Source: Staphylococcus sp. IVB6214 (GTDB lineage Bacteria > Bacillota > Bacilli > Staphylococcales > Staphylococcaceae). Taken from it: DNA of 64,000 nucleotides. Below are positions 45,577 to 55,815 of this stretch, piece by piece. The stretch covers positions 2,127,279 through 2,191,278 of the forward strand of contig NZ_CP094723.1 of NCBI RefSeq assembly GCF_025558585.1, given 5' to 3'. A program made the position numbers and the translations under genes. Below the pieces are notes generated by a model. That model saw nothing but the letters and a program-made list of their open reading frames with translations, made no database searches and was not told the DNA's origin. The first letter of the stretch is position 1; each line of letters starts with the position of its first letter.

Positions 45577-46389
45577 CTATGTTTGTTTCAACAACTGAAT
45601 CAGTCGTCGATAATCCGCTTCTGAATGAAATGTAAATGTCACTTGTCCTTTGTTTTGTTTTGTCGCAATTTCTACTGATGTGCCATACTGCTCACTTAAC
45701 TGTTGTTCGTGTTGACGAATAAGTTTTGGTTTCTTGGTTGTTGTTTGTGCAGTCTGATGATCTGGTGATGACTGTGTCTCAGCAACACGCTGTTCTAAGT
45801 AGCGAACACTCCAAGACTCCCGGACGGCTAAATCTGCGTATCGACGCATCTTTTCAGGGTCTTTCAATCCTAACAAAGTACGTCCATGTCCACCTGACAA
45901 TGTGCCTTCTCGTATCAATTGGCGAATAGATGTTGGCAACTTTAACAAACGCAACATATTTGCGATATACGGACGTGATTTGCCTAGTCTTTCTGCTACT
46001 GCTTGTTGTGTCATATGGTGTGCTTCCATCAATTGCTGATAGCTCTCTGCCTCCTCAACTGGATTCAAGTTCTCCCGCTGTAAGTTCTCAATAATGGCCA
46101 GTTCTCTCATTTCGTGATCTGTCATCTCTCGAACAATTGCTGGAATGTGTGTGAGACCTGCTTGTTCACTTGCCCGATAACGGCGTTCTCCTGCGACAAT
46201 GTAATATCCTTGAATGGACTGTGTAACAACAATTGGTTGTAATACACCATGTTGCACAATAGACTGTGAAAGTTCTAATAACTTGTCAGGATCGAAATTT
46301 TTTCGTGGCTGATAGGGATTTGGACGTATTTCAATCAAAGGTAACATTTTGACTTGTTCATCTCTTGACTTAGGTGTCACATCTGACAT
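45577..46389 (-). CDS. parB: Chromosome partition protein ParB (Spo0J)
   Basis: This 270-residue protein starts at ATG 46389 (MSDVTPKSRDEQ), with AGGTGA five bases upstream; GTG 46398 is the alternative. The CTPase domain has GERRYRASEQAG and ENLQRENLNPVEEAESYQQL, and the HTH has MTQQAVAERLGKSRPYIANML. ParB loads on parS near the origin and recruits SMC. No parA (soj) is beside it, as is usual in staphylococci. The C-terminal dimer domain follows a glutamine-rich linker. Confidence 0.94.
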   Translation of the reverse strand: MSDVTPKSRDEQVKMLPLIEIRPNPYQPRKNFDPDKLLELSQSIVQHGVLQPIVVTQSIQGYYIVAGERRYRASEQAGLTHIPAIVREMTDHEMRELAIIENLQRENLNPVEEAESYQQLMEAHHMTQQAVAERLGKSRPYIANMLRLLKLPTSIRQLIREGTLSGGHGRTLLGLKDPEKMRRYADLAVRESWSVRYLEQRVAETQSSPDHQTAQTTTKKPKLIRQHEQQLSEQYGTSVEIATKQNKGQVTFTFHSEADYRRLIQLLKQT

Positions 46390-46519
46390 TTCATTCACCT
46401 ACTCTCACAAAAAATTTGACTCTTCTATTTTACTGGTTGCGCCCTAGATAGACAAGGGATAGCCGTCATATTCTAGTTCGAAAAAATAACTGTCTAATCA
46501 TAATTTTCAGAAAAATGTG

Positions 46520-46548
46520 TTGACAAGATTTTTTGAGTCGTGTAAAGT
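46520..46548 (+). promoter_or_regulatory. Promoter of the met operon leader
   Basis: TTGACA (46520-46525) and TAAAGT (46543-46548) are spaced 17 bases. Confidence 0.75.
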
Positions 46549-46554
46549 GTGATT

Positions 46555-46941
46555 TACCAAAACGAAACACACAATATTCGAAACACTGTAAAAAGGAAAG
46601 TAGAACGTTCCCTGCGATTACAGAGAGTCTTCATTTGCTGAGAGAAGATGTTGAAAGCACGTTTGAAAATGGCCTTGGAGTGTTGATACCAATATGAGGT
46701 ATCACCGGGTTCGCCCGTTATAGCGATACAGTATTAACATGTTGTTAAGTGGCGTACTGGAATTCCACGTATACACCCTCACAGTATACGCATACTCTAA
46801 AGTACACGATACAACTTGGCGTACTGAAAGAGGTTGCTTTAGTGATGAAGCAACGAACAAAGGTGGTACCGCGAACGAAGCTTTCGTCCTTTATATTCCG
46901 ATCAACGAATCGGCTATAAAGGACGGAAGCTTTTTTATTTT
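46555..46941 (+). promoter_or_regulatory. Met T-box leader with terminator
   Basis: The leader of about 400 bases has stem I (GATTACAGAGAG ...), the specifier stretch GAAAATGGCC with an ATG (Met) codon at 46669-46671, the T-box AAAGGTGGTACCGCG (46858-46872), and a terminator in which CTTTCGTCCTTTAT pairs with ATAAAGGACGGAAG before TTTTTT. Uncharged initiator-type tRNA-Met would switch on metICFE. Met T-boxes before metICFE are established in staphylococci. Confidence 0.93.
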
Positions 46942-46962
46942 GTTTTAGGAGGTTATATCACG

Positions 46963-48066
46963 ATGAAAGCAACTGAACTGGCACAAATTGCTCTAACAGA
47001 TGATTGTACAGGCGCAATCGCAAATCCTATTTATCTATCTACTGCGTATGCACATCCAGAACTCGGTGCATCAACAGGTTATGATTATTCGCGAACGAAG
47101 AATCCAACGCGCAATGCTTTTGAAGAAGCGTTCGCAGCGATTGAAGGCGGTATTGCCTCTTTTGCAACAGCGAGCGGCATGGCAAGCATCCAATTAATCT
47201 GCAGTTTGTTCAAACCTGATGATGAAGTACTCGTGTCATATGACTTGTACGGTGGTACTTTCCGCTTATTCCAATACTATGAACAACAATATGGTGTGAC
47301 ATTCAAATACGTACACTTTGAAGACATAACAGAAGTTGCAGCACATATCAATACGAATACACGTGCATTTTTTATTGAACCGATATCGAATCCACTCATG
47401 ATTGCGATTGACTTAAAACCGTACTATACACTCGCGCAACAACACGGTATTTTGACAATTATCGACAATACATTTTTAACGCCTTACTTATCAACACCAC
47501 TCAAAGACGGCGCAGACATTGTTTTACACTCTGCAACGAAATATATCGGTGGTCATAACGATGTGCTTGCCGGTGTCGTATCGGTTAAAGATGACACTCT
47601 CGCTGAACAGTTAGGTGTGTTACACAACATGATTGGTGCAACTCTATCACCTTTCGATAGTTATTTATTACAACGAGGACTTAAAACTTTGCATTTACGT
47701 GTGGAACGCTCGGAAAGTAATGCACAACGACTCGCTGAACGATGTCGGACATTACAAGAAATTGATGAAGTCCTTTATAGCGGACAAACTGGCATGTTGA
47801 GTTTAAGGCTAGCAGAAGGCTACTCAGTTGCTGCACTGCTCAAGCACATTAAAGTTTGCCGCTTCGCTGAGAGCTTAGGTGGAACTGAAACATTTATTAC
47901 GTTCCCTTACACACAAACACATGTGGATATGCCTGACGCCGAAAAAGACAAACGTGGCATTGATCAACAACTCATCAGACTTTCTATCGGAATAGAAGGC
48001 TATGAAGATATTGAAAATGACCTGATTCAAGCATTAACAAAATCAAGAGAGGACGTGCCTGTATGA
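46963..48066 (+). CDS. metI: Cystathionine gamma-synthase / O-acetylhomoserine (thiol)-lyase
   Basis: This 367-residue Cys/Met metabolism PLP enzyme has FATASGMASIQL, YGGTFRLFQYYE and the Schiff-base Lys in HSATKYIGGHNDVLAG. It joins O-acetylhomoserine with cysteine or sulfide. It is first in metICFE; AGGAGG precedes the ATG, and it overlaps metC by 4 bases. Confidence 0.94.
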   Translation: MKATELAQIALTDDCTGAIANPIYLSTAYAHPELGASTGYDYSRTKNPTRNAFEEAFAAIEGGIASFATASGMASIQLICSLFKPDDEVLVSYDLYGGTFRLFQYYEQQYGVTFKYVHFEDITEVAAHINTNTRAFFIEPISNPLMIAIDLKPYYTLAQQHGILTIIDNTFLTPYLSTPLKDGADIVLHSATKYIGGHNDVLAGVVSVKDDTLAEQLGVLHNMIGATLSPFDSYLLQRGLKTLHLRVERSESNAQRLAERCRTLQEIDEVLYSGQTGMLSLRLAEGYSVAALLKHIKVCRFAESLGGTETFITFPYTQTHVDMPDAEKDKRGIDQQLIRLSIGIEGYEDIENDLIQALTKSREDVPV

Positions 48067-49238
48067 CTTTAACAAAGCAAACACAATTAATTCATGACAG
48101 CAAACATGACCCGACATATCAAAGTGCGAACCAACCACTCTATTATTCGTCGACCTTTCGCCAAACTCAACTTGGTGGCAATGCACATTATGACTATGCA
48201 CGGAGCGGCAATCCAAACCGTGAAAACCTCGAAACAAAGCTTGCACAACTGGAAAATGCCAAGCATGGCTTTGCTTTCAACTCAGGTATCACAGCCATTA
48301 CAGCCGTCTTCCTCACACTGAAGTCAGGCGATCATGTCATCTTACCTGATGATGTCTATGGCGGAACATTCCGCTTAACTGAACAAATACTATCAAAATT
48401 CAATATTTCATTTACAACCGTCAATGCTGAAAAACCATCGGAAATCGAACGTGCCATTCAACCAAATACACAGTTGATATATATTGAAACACCTTCAAAT
48501 CCACTATTCAAGATTACCGACATTCGGGCAGTCGCCAATATTGCACGACGTCATCAATTGCGAGTTGCAGTGGACAATACGTTTATGACGCCGCTCGGAC
48601 AGCAACCTTTGGATTTAGGCGCTGACATCGTCATTCATAGTGCTACAAAGTTTTTAAGTGGTCATAGTGATGTCATTGCAGGAGCAGTCATCACAAACGA
48701 TGACGCCATCGCTGAAGCACTTTATCTTATCCAAAATGGTACGGGTACAGCCCTATCTGTATACGATAGTTGGACATTAACACAACATCTCAAAACGCTC
48801 GATGTTCGCTTCAAACAATCAGTAGCGAGTGCGACAAAAATCCAATCATTCTTGTCCACACATCCTGCTGTTGCTGAAGTGTATTACCCGGGAAATAGCG
48901 ACACACACTTACAACAAGCCCATCATGGCGGCGCAGTACTTGGCTTCCGTTTAGCAGATGAAACGAAGGCACAACAATTTGTCGATGCACTCTCTATCCC
49001 GCTCGTTTCAGTCAGCTTAGGCGGTGTGGAAACTATCTTATCGCATCCAAATACAATGTCACACGCTGCGATTCCACAGAATATTCGTGAAGCACGTGGG
49101 ATTACATTTGGCCTTTTCCGATTAAGTGTAGGCTTAGAGAACGTCCATGACCTCATCTCAGACTTAGATGATGCATTAAAGGAGGTATACGATGAGTCGA
49201 TTATTAAACACATTGAAGCACAAAGTTCTAGTGGCTGA
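48063..49238 (+). CDS. metC: Cystathionine beta-lyase
   Basis: This 391-residue PLP enzyme of the same fold has YDYARSGNPNRENLE, YGGTFRLTEQIL and the Lys in HSATKFLSGHSDVIAG. It cleaves cystathionine to homocysteine. The last 47 bases overlap the start of the next gene in another frame, so its C-terminal tail ([12 protein letters not shown]) is longer than needed. Confidence 0.94.
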   Translation: MTLTKQTQLIHDSKHDPTYQSANQPLYYSSTFRQTQLGGNAHYDYARSGNPNRENLETKLAQLENAKHGFAFNSGITAITAVFLTLKSGDHVILPDDVYGGTFRLTEQILSKFNISFTTVNAEKPSEIERAIQPNTQLIYIETPSNPLFKITDIRAVANIARRHQLRVAVDNTFMTPLGQQPLDLGADIVIHSATKFLSGHSDVIAGAVITNDDAIAEALYLIQNGTGTALSVYDSWTLTQHLKTLDVRFKQSVASATKIQSFLSTHPAVAEVYYPGNSDTHLQQAHHGGAVLGFRLADETKAQQFVDALSIPLVSVSLGGVETILSHPNTMSHAAIPQNIREARGITFGLFRLSVGLENVHDLISDLDDALKEVYDESIIKHIEAQSSSG

Positions 49239-51036
49239 CGGTGCAATGGGAACAATCCTTTACTCTGAAGGGTTGGATACTTGTCCAGAAGCTTATAATC
49301 TCACACATCCTGAAAAAATCGAACAAATTCATCGCTCATATATTCAGGCAGGCGCCGATGTTATTCAGACAAATACGTATGGTGCAAACTTTGAGAAGTT
49401 GAAACAGTTTGGCTTGGAGCACAAGGTCAAAGCGATCCATGAAGCTGCCGTTGATATTGCGAAACGTGCTGCTAACGATGAAACCTTTATACTTGGAACA
49501 GTCGGTGGTTTTCGTGGTGTCAAACAAGGCGAACTCTCACTCTCTGCCATTCTATATCACACAGAAATTCAAGTAGATACTCTCGTCCATGCTGGCGTTG
49601 ATGGTCTGTTATTTGAAACATATTACGACTTAGAAGAGTTGCTCAAAGTCATCAAAGCAACACGTGCACGCTTTACTGATATCCCAATCATTGCACAGTT
49701 GACCGCTTCAAATACAAACTACTTGATTAACGGTACGGAGATTAACGACGCCCTGCAACAAGTGACTGCTGCAGGTGCCAACATTGTCGGTCTTAACTGT
49801 CACCATGGTCCGATGCATATGAAAAATTCATTCAGTCATATCGCCTTACCAGAGCGTGCGTATCTATCCTGCTATCCGAACGCAAGCTTACTCGATATTG
49901 ACAATGACACGATTAAATATAGTAACAACGCACAATACTTCGGTGATACAGCTGAACAGCTCATCCAAGAAGGCGTTCGACTCATCGGTGGCTGTTGTGG
50001 TACGACACCTGAACACATTCGTCATATCAAGTCGTCTGTGGCATCGTTAAAACCGATTAACGAAAAAAAAGTCATTCCAATCCATAAACAGCGAGAGAAA
50101 AAGAAAAAAACTTCACAACGGCTCACATTGGCTGAACGTGTACGTCAACGTCCAACGATTATTGTTGAACTTGATACACCAAAACATCTTGATACAACGC
50201 GCTTTTTCGAGAATGTTAAAGCACTAGATGAGGCACAAATTGACGCTGTGACGTTAGCGGATAATTCACTGGCAACCGTTGGTGTTTCAAATATTGCAGC
50301 AGCCAGTCTTATCAAACAACAATTCAATATTGAGCCACTCGTACACATTACCTGCCGAGATCGCAACTTGATCGGTTTACAGTCTCATCTACTCGGTCTG
50401 TCACTTCTCGGTATCCATGAAATATTAGCCATCACTGGAGATCCTTCAAAAGTTGGACATCTCCCCGGTGCGACCAATGTATACGATGTGAACTCAAAAG
50501 GATTGACTGAACTTGCACTACGCTTTAATAGGGGGATTAATTCTAATGGCGATGCGCTAAAGACAGAAACACACTTTAACATCGCAGGGGGATTTGATCC
50601 ACATGTCCGAAATATCAAAGCCGCTGTACGCAAAATGGAAACAAAAATTGAAAGCGGCATGCATTATTTCATTACACAACCTGTATTTACTAAAGAGAAA
50701 ATTACTGAAATTTATGAAGCAACAAAACATCTAGATGTACCTATCTTCATCGGTATCATGCCTATCACCAGCTACAAAAATGCCTTATTCTTACATAACG
50801 AGGTGCCCGGCATCAAGATGTCTGAAGATGTACTTGCACAATTTGAAGCTGTTGCAGGTGATAGAGATGCCACTTATGCGCTTAGCTTATCACTCTGCAA
50901 ATCATTGATAGATGAAGTCCATCGCCATTTCAATGGACTGTATCTCATCACACCATTTGAGCGGGTCGATTATTCACTGGCGCTCGCCGAATACTCAAAA
51001 TCTATTACAAATGATAATCAGGAGGCTATATTATGA
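49192..51036 (+). CDS. metF: Bifunctional homocysteine S-methyltransferase / methylenetetrahydrofolate reductase
   Basis: The N-terminal Hcy methyltransferase domain (about 1-290) of this 614-residue fusion has [20 protein letters not shown] and the zinc site [11 protein letters not shown]. The C-terminal MTHFR domain (about 320-605) has [20 protein letters not shown] and [10 protein letters not shown]. The fusion is of the YitJ type seen in Bacillus and Staphylococcus. It supplies methyl-THF for MetE. AAAGGAGGT precedes the ATG. Confidence 0.94.
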   Translation: MSRLLNTLKHKVLVADGAMGTILYSEGLDTCPEAYNLTHPEKIEQIHRSYIQAGADVIQTNTYGANFEKLKQFGLEHKVKAIHEAAVDIAKRAANDETFILGTVGGFRGVKQGELSLSAILYHTEIQVDTLVHAGVDGLLFETYYDLEELLKVIKATRARFTDIPIIAQLTASNTNYLINGTEINDALQQVTAAGANIVGLNCHHGPMHMKNSFSHIALPERAYLSCYPNASLLDIDNDTIKYSNNAQYFGDTAEQLIQEGVRLIGGCCGTTPEHIRHIKSSVASLKPINEKKVIPIHKQREKKKKTSQRLTLAERVRQRPTIIVELDTPKHLDTTRFFENVKALDEAQIDAVTLADNSLATVGVSNIAAASLIKQQFNIEPLVHITCRDRNLIGLQSHLLGLSLLGIHEILAITGDPSKVGHLPGATNVYDVNSKGLTELALRFNRGINSNGDALKTETHFNIAGGFDPHVRNIKAAVRKMETKIESGMHYFITQPVFTKEKITEIYEATKHLDVPIFIGIMPITSYKNALFLHNEVPGIKMSEDVLAQFEAVAGDRDATYALSLSLCKSLIDEVHRHFNGLYLITPFERVDYSLALAEYSKSITNDNQEAIL

Positions 51037-53258
51037 CAATTAAAACAACAAACTTAGGATTCCCAAGACTTGGACGCAAACGTGAATGGAAAAAAGCTAT
51101 CGAAGGTTACTGGAACGGTAAAATCACAAAAACAGAACTTGATGACACACTTCAAGATTTACATCGTGAAAACTTACTTTTACAAAAAAATCATCAACTC
51201 GACAGTGTACCAGTGGGTGACTTCTCACTTTATGATCACATTCTCGATACATCATTATTATTCAACATTATTCCTGAGCGCTTTCAAGGTCGTGACGTAG
51301 ACGATGACTTACTATTCGATATCGCACGTGGTAATAAAGAGCACGTTGCAAGTGCACTGATCAAATGGTTCAATACGAACTACCACTACATCGTACCTGA
51401 ATGGAACAATGTGACACCGAAAGTCAGCAAAAACACATTGCTTGAGCGCTTCAATTATGCGAAGTCACTCAATATCTCTGCACACCCTGTCATTGTTGGC
51501 CCGATTACATTCGTAGCATTATCTAAAGGTGGCGACCAATCTTTTGAAGAGAAGGTACGTACATTATTACCTCTTTATATCGAAGTATTCGAATCACTTG
51601 TTCAAGCAGGCGCAGAATTGATTCAAGTGGATGAACCCATTTTAGCGACAGATCAAGGTACAGCACTTGAAGCGGTCACTCAAGATACTTATAAAGCATT
51701 TGCGGATGCGGAACTCGCTGATAAGCTCATTATCCAAACATACTTTGAACGTGCAAACGTGAAGTTTTTAAGTAGCTTGCCTGTGAAAGGACTCGGCTTA
51801 GACTTCGTACATGACCATGGTCATAACTTAGACCAAATTAAAAACGGTGATTTTGATGCTTCAAAAACATTATTTGCAGGTATTATCGATGGCCGTAACG
51901 TGTGGGCAGCAGATGTCGAAGCGAAAAAAGCGTTAATTGAAACACTCACACAATATACAGATGACCTATACATCAACCCATCATCATCATTACTTCACGT
52001 TCCAGTATCATTAGATGATGAGACATTAGATAGCGACATTCGTGACGGTTTAAGCTTTGCGACTGAAAAACTCAATGAACTCGATGCCTTAAAACGCTTA
52101 TTCAATCAAGACGACACAACAAAATTCGATACATTGGCTGAACAATATGCACGTTTCCAACAACAAGATTTTAAAAATTTAGACTATGATTTCGACAGTG
52201 TACGTTCACAACGTGCCTCAGCATTCGAAGTACGTAAAGCAGCACAACAAGAAAGACTGAACTTACCAGACTTACCAACAACAACAATTGGGTCATTTCC
52301 ACAATCACCTGAAGTGCGTAAATACCGTGCGGATTGGAAAAATCAACGCATTACAGATGAAGCATATGACACATTCTTAAAAAATGAAATTAAACGCTGG
52401 ATCGATATCCAAGAAGACATCGGACTTGATGTATTCGTACACGGTGAATTCGAGCGTAATGACATGGTTGAATTCTTTGGAGAAAAACTACAAGGTTTCT
52501 TAGTAACGAAGTTCGGTTGGGTACAATCATACGGTTCTCGTGCTGTAAAACCACCAATCATTTATGGCGATGTAAAATGGACAGCACCATTAACAGTTAA
52601 AGAAACAGTATATGCACAAAGCCTGACTGATAAGCCTGTTAAAGGCATGCTCACAGGTCCTGTCACAATCTTGAACTGGTCGTTCGAACGCGTCGACATT
52701 CCACGTGAAACAGTGCAAAACCAAATCGCACTCGCAATTAACGAAGAAGTGTTAGCACTTGAAGAAGCAGGTATCAAAGTCATTCAAGTAGACGAGCCTG
52801 CATTACGTGAAGGTCTACCACTTCGCAAAGAGTTCCATGAAGATTACTTACGCAACGCAGTTCATAGCTTTAAGTTAGCAACATCATCAGTGGAAGACCA
52901 TACGCAAATTCACACACATATGTGTTATTCACAGTTCGGTCAAATCATCCATGCAATTCATGAACTGGATGCTGATGTTATCTCAATTGAAACATCACGT
53001 AGTCATGGTGACTTGATTCAGGACTTTGAAGATATCAACTACGATCTCGGTATTGGTCTTGGTGTTTATGACATCCATAGTCCACGTATTCCAACAGAAG
53101 ATGAAATAACAACAGCGATTAACCGTGCCTTACAACAGATCGATCGCTCTCTCTTCTGGGTCAACCCAGACTGCGGATTAAAAACACGTAAAGAAGATGA
53201 AGTAAAAGCTGCACTGACTGTCCTTGTCGATAGCGCTAAAAAACTTCGAAACGCATAA
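51033..53258 (+). CDS. metE: Cobalamin-independent methionine synthase
   Basis: This 741-residue double-barrel enzyme has an N-terminal barrel from residue 1 to about 370. The catalytic C-terminal barrel has zinc ligands in [10 protein letters not shown] and [10 protein letters not shown], with [12 protein letters not shown]. It transfers methyl from methyl-THF-glutamate to homocysteine, the last step of methionine synthesis. It overlaps metF by 4 bases. Confidence 0.97.
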   Translation: MTIKTTNLGFPRLGRKREWKKAIEGYWNGKITKTELDDTLQDLHRENLLLQKNHQLDSVPVGDFSLYDHILDTSLLFNIIPERFQGRDVDDDLLFDIARGNKEHVASALIKWFNTNYHYIVPEWNNVTPKVSKNTLLERFNYAKSLNISAHPVIVGPITFVALSKGGDQSFEEKVRTLLPLYIEVFESLVQAGAELIQVDEPILATDQGTALEAVTQDTYKAFADAELADKLIIQTYFERANVKFLSSLPVKGLGLDFVHDHGHNLDQIKNGDFDASKTLFAGIIDGRNVWAADVEAKKALIETLTQYTDDLYINPSSSLLHVPVSLDDETLDSDIRDGLSFATEKLNELDALKRLFNQDDTTKFDTLAEQYARFQQQDFKNLDYDFDSVRSQRASAFEVRKAAQQERLNLPDLPTTTIGSFPQSPEVRKYRADWKNQRITDEAYDTFLKNEIKRWIDIQEDIGLDVFVHGEFERNDMVEFFGEKLQGFLVTKFGWVQSYGSRAVKPPIIYGDVKWTAPLTVKETVYAQSLTDKPVKGMLTGPVTILNWSFERVDIPRETVQNQIALAINEEVLALEEAGIKVIQVDEPALREGLPLRKEFHEDYLRNAVHSFKLATSSVEDHTQIHTHMCYSQFGQIIHAIHELDADVISIETSRSHGDLIQDFEDINYDLGIGLGVYDIHSPRIPTEDEITTAINRALQQIDRSLFWVNPDCGLKTRKEDEVKAALTVLVDSAKKLRNA

Positions 53259-53289
53259 TGATGATTCATATTCAGAAAGGGGCTTGCCT

Positions 53290-54033
53290 ATGACAAACCC
53301 ATTATGGAAACAACTTCAAACACTCAAAACAACACGTTGGATTGACTTAACACATACCTTCAATGCGGACTCCCCTCACTTCTCCGCATTTGAAGGGGCA
53401 CGTGTTAAAACACCCTTCACTGTTGAAAAGGATGGCTTTTTCGTCCAAGAATGGTCATTCGTCACACAGTATGGGACGCACATCGATGCACCGATACATT
53501 TTGTAGACAATCAACGCTACTTGCATGAACTTCATCTGAAAGAACTTGTCCTTCCCCTAATCGTATTAGATTTTTCAGATGAAGTAGCTAAGGATGCAGA
53601 CTTCCGTCTCACACGAGCGCATATCGAACAGTGGGAAGCGGAAAATGGCGCCATTGAACCTGATACCTTTGTCGCCTTTCGCAGTGACTGGTCCAAACGC
53701 TGGCCAAATCATAAAGCATTCGAGAACAAAGATGCGGACGGTAACCAACATCTGCCTGGTTGGTCGCTCGATGCCCTCAAATATCTATTAGAAGAACGCC
53801 ATGTAAAGGCGATAGGTCATGAAACATTTGATACGGATGCTTCTGTTGACATCGCCAAACATGGAGACATTATTGGTGAACGCTACGTTCTTGGTCAAGA
53901 TCGTTACCAAATCGAACTCTTGACCAACCTAGATCAACTGCCAGCACGTGGTGCCGTGATTTACAATATCGCCCCAAAACCCGATCACGCACCCGGCTTC
54001 CCCGTTCGTAGTTTCGCCATTGCCCCTCAATAA
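53290..54033 (+). CDS. Cyclase-family protein (kynurenine formamidase-like)
   Basis: This 247-residue protein has its start at ATG 53290 (MTNPLWKQLQ), with AAAGGGG upstream. It shows the metal-binding motif of the cyclase/KynB family, YGTHIDAPIHF (HxGTHxDxPxHF-like), and further IGHETFDTDAS. Relatives hydrolyse formamides or cyclic amides. It follows metE by 31 bases and is probably in the met operon, in the slot where S. aureus carries a dehydrogenase-like gene (mdh). The substrate is unknown; no kynurenine pathway is nearby. Confidence 0.8.
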   Translation: MTNPLWKQLQTLKTTRWIDLTHTFNADSPHFSAFEGARVKTPFTVEKDGFFVQEWSFVTQYGTHIDAPIHFVDNQRYLHELHLKELVLPLIVLDFSDEVAKDADFRLTRAHIEQWEAENGAIEPDTFVAFRSDWSKRWPNHKAFENKDADGNQHLPGWSLDALKYLLEERHVKAIGHETFDTDASVDIAKHGDIIGERYVLGQDRYQIELLTNLDQLPARGAVIYNIAPKPDHAPGFPVRSFAIAPQ

Positions 54034-54040
54034 TATACAA

Positions 54041-54076
54041 ACAAGGTACACATTCCCCGCTGTGTACCTTGTTTTC
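54041..54076. terminator. Terminator after the met operon
   Basis: ACAAGGTACACA pairs with TGTGTACCTTGT (12 bp), followed by TTTTCTT. It probably also serves the convergent exporter gene. Confidence 0.9.
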
Positions 54077-54081
54077 TTATA

Positions 54082-54957
54082 TTAAGTTGTTCGAGCAACC
54101 GTCATGACAACACCTATTAATGTAATGATACCACCTACTATTGCGAAAAAAGTTGGGATTTCTCCTAAAAGAATATAAGAGATAATTAATGCGGCAACTG
54201 GTGTTAAATATAGTGAAAGCGTTGCGTCAGACACGCCAACTTTTTGAATCGTATATGCTAATGCAATATATGGTATCACCGTTGGACCAACACCTAAATA
54301 ACAAAGCGCTATCACAGTATTGATATGTGCCTGTTGTAGGTCATCGAGACTTCCCGGTAGCCATACCAACATAAACAAACCTCCAGCGATCATTGTATAT
54401 ATTGTCAAAGAGATAAATCCGTACTTTTCAAGTAATGATTTCTGAAATGTAAAGTAAATACTTTCACTGAATGAAGCAATTAAAATCAACAAAATACCCC
54501 ACACAAGACTTGTTAATGATGTATCATTTGCCAAAGAAATTAACGCAACACCTAGAAATGCGATGATAGACCCTATCCAAGCAACCATAGGAAATGAATC
54601 TTTTAGAAAACATGCCGCTAGTATCGCTGAGAAAATAGGCGTTGTTGATACAAGTAAGCTTGCTATTCCTGCACTCACATATTTTTCACCGATACTCAAA
54701 GTCGTATGATATACTGCAAAACCACAAAAACCGAGAAATAAGATGTGTGGGATATCTTTTACATCTGGGAATGATAACTTTTTAATGCTAGCTATCAGTA
54801 ACATCATCATACTAGCAATTACTAATCTCAGCGTCGACAAATGTACCGCTTCAAAATCTTGTAACGCCACCTTAATGACTGGAAAAGCAGATGCCCATAA
54901 TGTAATCGTGACTCCAAATGCAACATATATCGTCCAAGTATACTGATGTCTATTCAT
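54082..54957 (-). CDS. EamA/DMT-family exporter
   Basis: This 291-residue protein has ten hydrophobic helices in two EamA repeats (FGVTITLWASAFPVIKVALQ at the start; CYLGVGPTVIPYIALAYTIQ in the second half). Family members such as RhtA export amino acids. It overlaps the end of the dioxygenase gene by 8 bases and has no ribosome site of its own, so it is translated by coupling. I infer that it exports the dioxygenase product. Confidence 0.85.
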   Translation of the reverse strand: MNRHQYTWTIYVAFGVTITLWASAFPVIKVALQDFEAVHLSTLRLVIASMMMLLIASIKKLSFPDVKDIPHILFLGFCGFAVYHTTLSIGEKYVSAGIASLLVSTTPIFSAILAACFLKDSFPMVAWIGSIIAFLGVALISLANDTSLTSLVWGILLILIASFSESIYFTFQKSLLEKYGFISLTIYTMIAGGLFMLVWLPGSLDDLQQAHINTVIALCYLGVGPTVIPYIALAYTIQKVGVSDATLSLYLTPVAALIISYILLGEIPTFFAIVGGIITLIGVVMTVARTT

Positions 54958-55714
54958 TAATATCAGCTACTACAGTTTGTTGATAATCGATTAGTATCAC
55001 TGATCTTGCACCTGATAAATTATCTTTTCCTTTTTTAACCGGACTCACATAATGACTTACCTTCCTATCATATACTCCGTATGATTCGAGAGGATTTTGT
55101 AATTCAAACACTTCTTTTAGGTCATTTTGATCAATATTTTCTAATGTGTTACCAATAGCACTAGGAACTGCTATTGCATTAATACCACCAAGTATGTTTT
55201 TTCTTTCTATTAAGTGTGCAAAAGTAAATGGTTCACCATCTTGATGAAAAGAATTTGGTGATGAAATAGCTTCGTCATCTGCAGTTTTTACATAAAGTTT
55301 TACAAAGTGAACACCTACATGGATTGGTAAAATTTTGTCAACTTCATTCCAAAAAGTTTCTTTATAGTCATGTAATATAATCTTGTTTAATAGTTTATTA
55401 TTCCTAATCTTTTTGTCTATAGCATGAAATTCTCTGTATGAATCTGGATGTTCAGGGTTAAACTTACCTTGAAAATAAGCAGCATAGTCAAAACCCTCTT
55501 TATTTATAGTTGGAAGCCAATAAATCTCTTCTGTACCTGGTAAAATAATTGCTCTTGAGTAGGTTCTATAACGATTTGAATCTGGTGCATAATTATCTAA
55601 CGGTAGTTTGTTGAAATATTCTAATATCTCATTATAGTCATAACTTAAACCTTCATATTTCAAGCTCTTCATCAAATCATATCGTGAATAACCAAATTTT
55701 TTCATATCATTCAT
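54950..55714 (-). CDS. Fe(II)/2-oxoglutarate amino-acid dioxygenase, IDO-like
   Basis: This 254-residue protein fits the 2OG-Fe dioxygenase family of Bacillus L-isoleucine 4-hydroxylase (IDO). It has the facial triad H157-x-D159 in SSPNSFHQDGEPFTFAHLIE and H221 in RKVSHYVSPV, with the 2-oxoglutarate Arg at about 237 in GARSVILIDYQ. NPLESYGVYDRKVSHYVSP is strikingly like the IDO segment. It should hydroxylate a free aliphatic or sulfur amino acid. The N-terminal 40 residues are particular to this protein. AAGGAAG precedes the ATG. Confidence 0.75.
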   Translation of the reverse strand: MNDMKKFGYSRYDLMKSLKYEGLSYDYNEILEYFNKLPLDNYAPDSNRYRTYSRAIILPGTEEIYWLPTINKEGFDYAAYFQGKFNPEHPDSYREFHAIDKKIRNNKLLNKIILHDYKETFWNEVDKILPIHVGVHFVKLYVKTADDEAISSPNSFHQDGEPFTFAHLIERKNILGGINAIAVPSAIGNTLENIDQNDLKEVFELQNPLESYGVYDRKVSHYVSPVKKGKDNLSGARSVILIDYQQTVVADINE

Positions 55715-55762
55715 ACGAACACTTCCTTAAAATAGTATGTTCTCATATTAATGAAGCTGTTC

Positions 55763-55805
55763 TATAATGAGTACAACCAATTAACTGGAAATTTACCCAA
55801 CCAAT
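55763..55805 (+). promoter_or_regulatory. MocR promoter with paired direct repeats
   Basis: TATAAT (55763-55768) is followed by CAACCAAT at 55774-55781 and again at 55798-55805, a 24-base period. MocR-type regulators bind direct repeats, so these may be its own operators. Confidence 0.5.
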
Positions 55806-55815
55806 CTTCAAGGAG

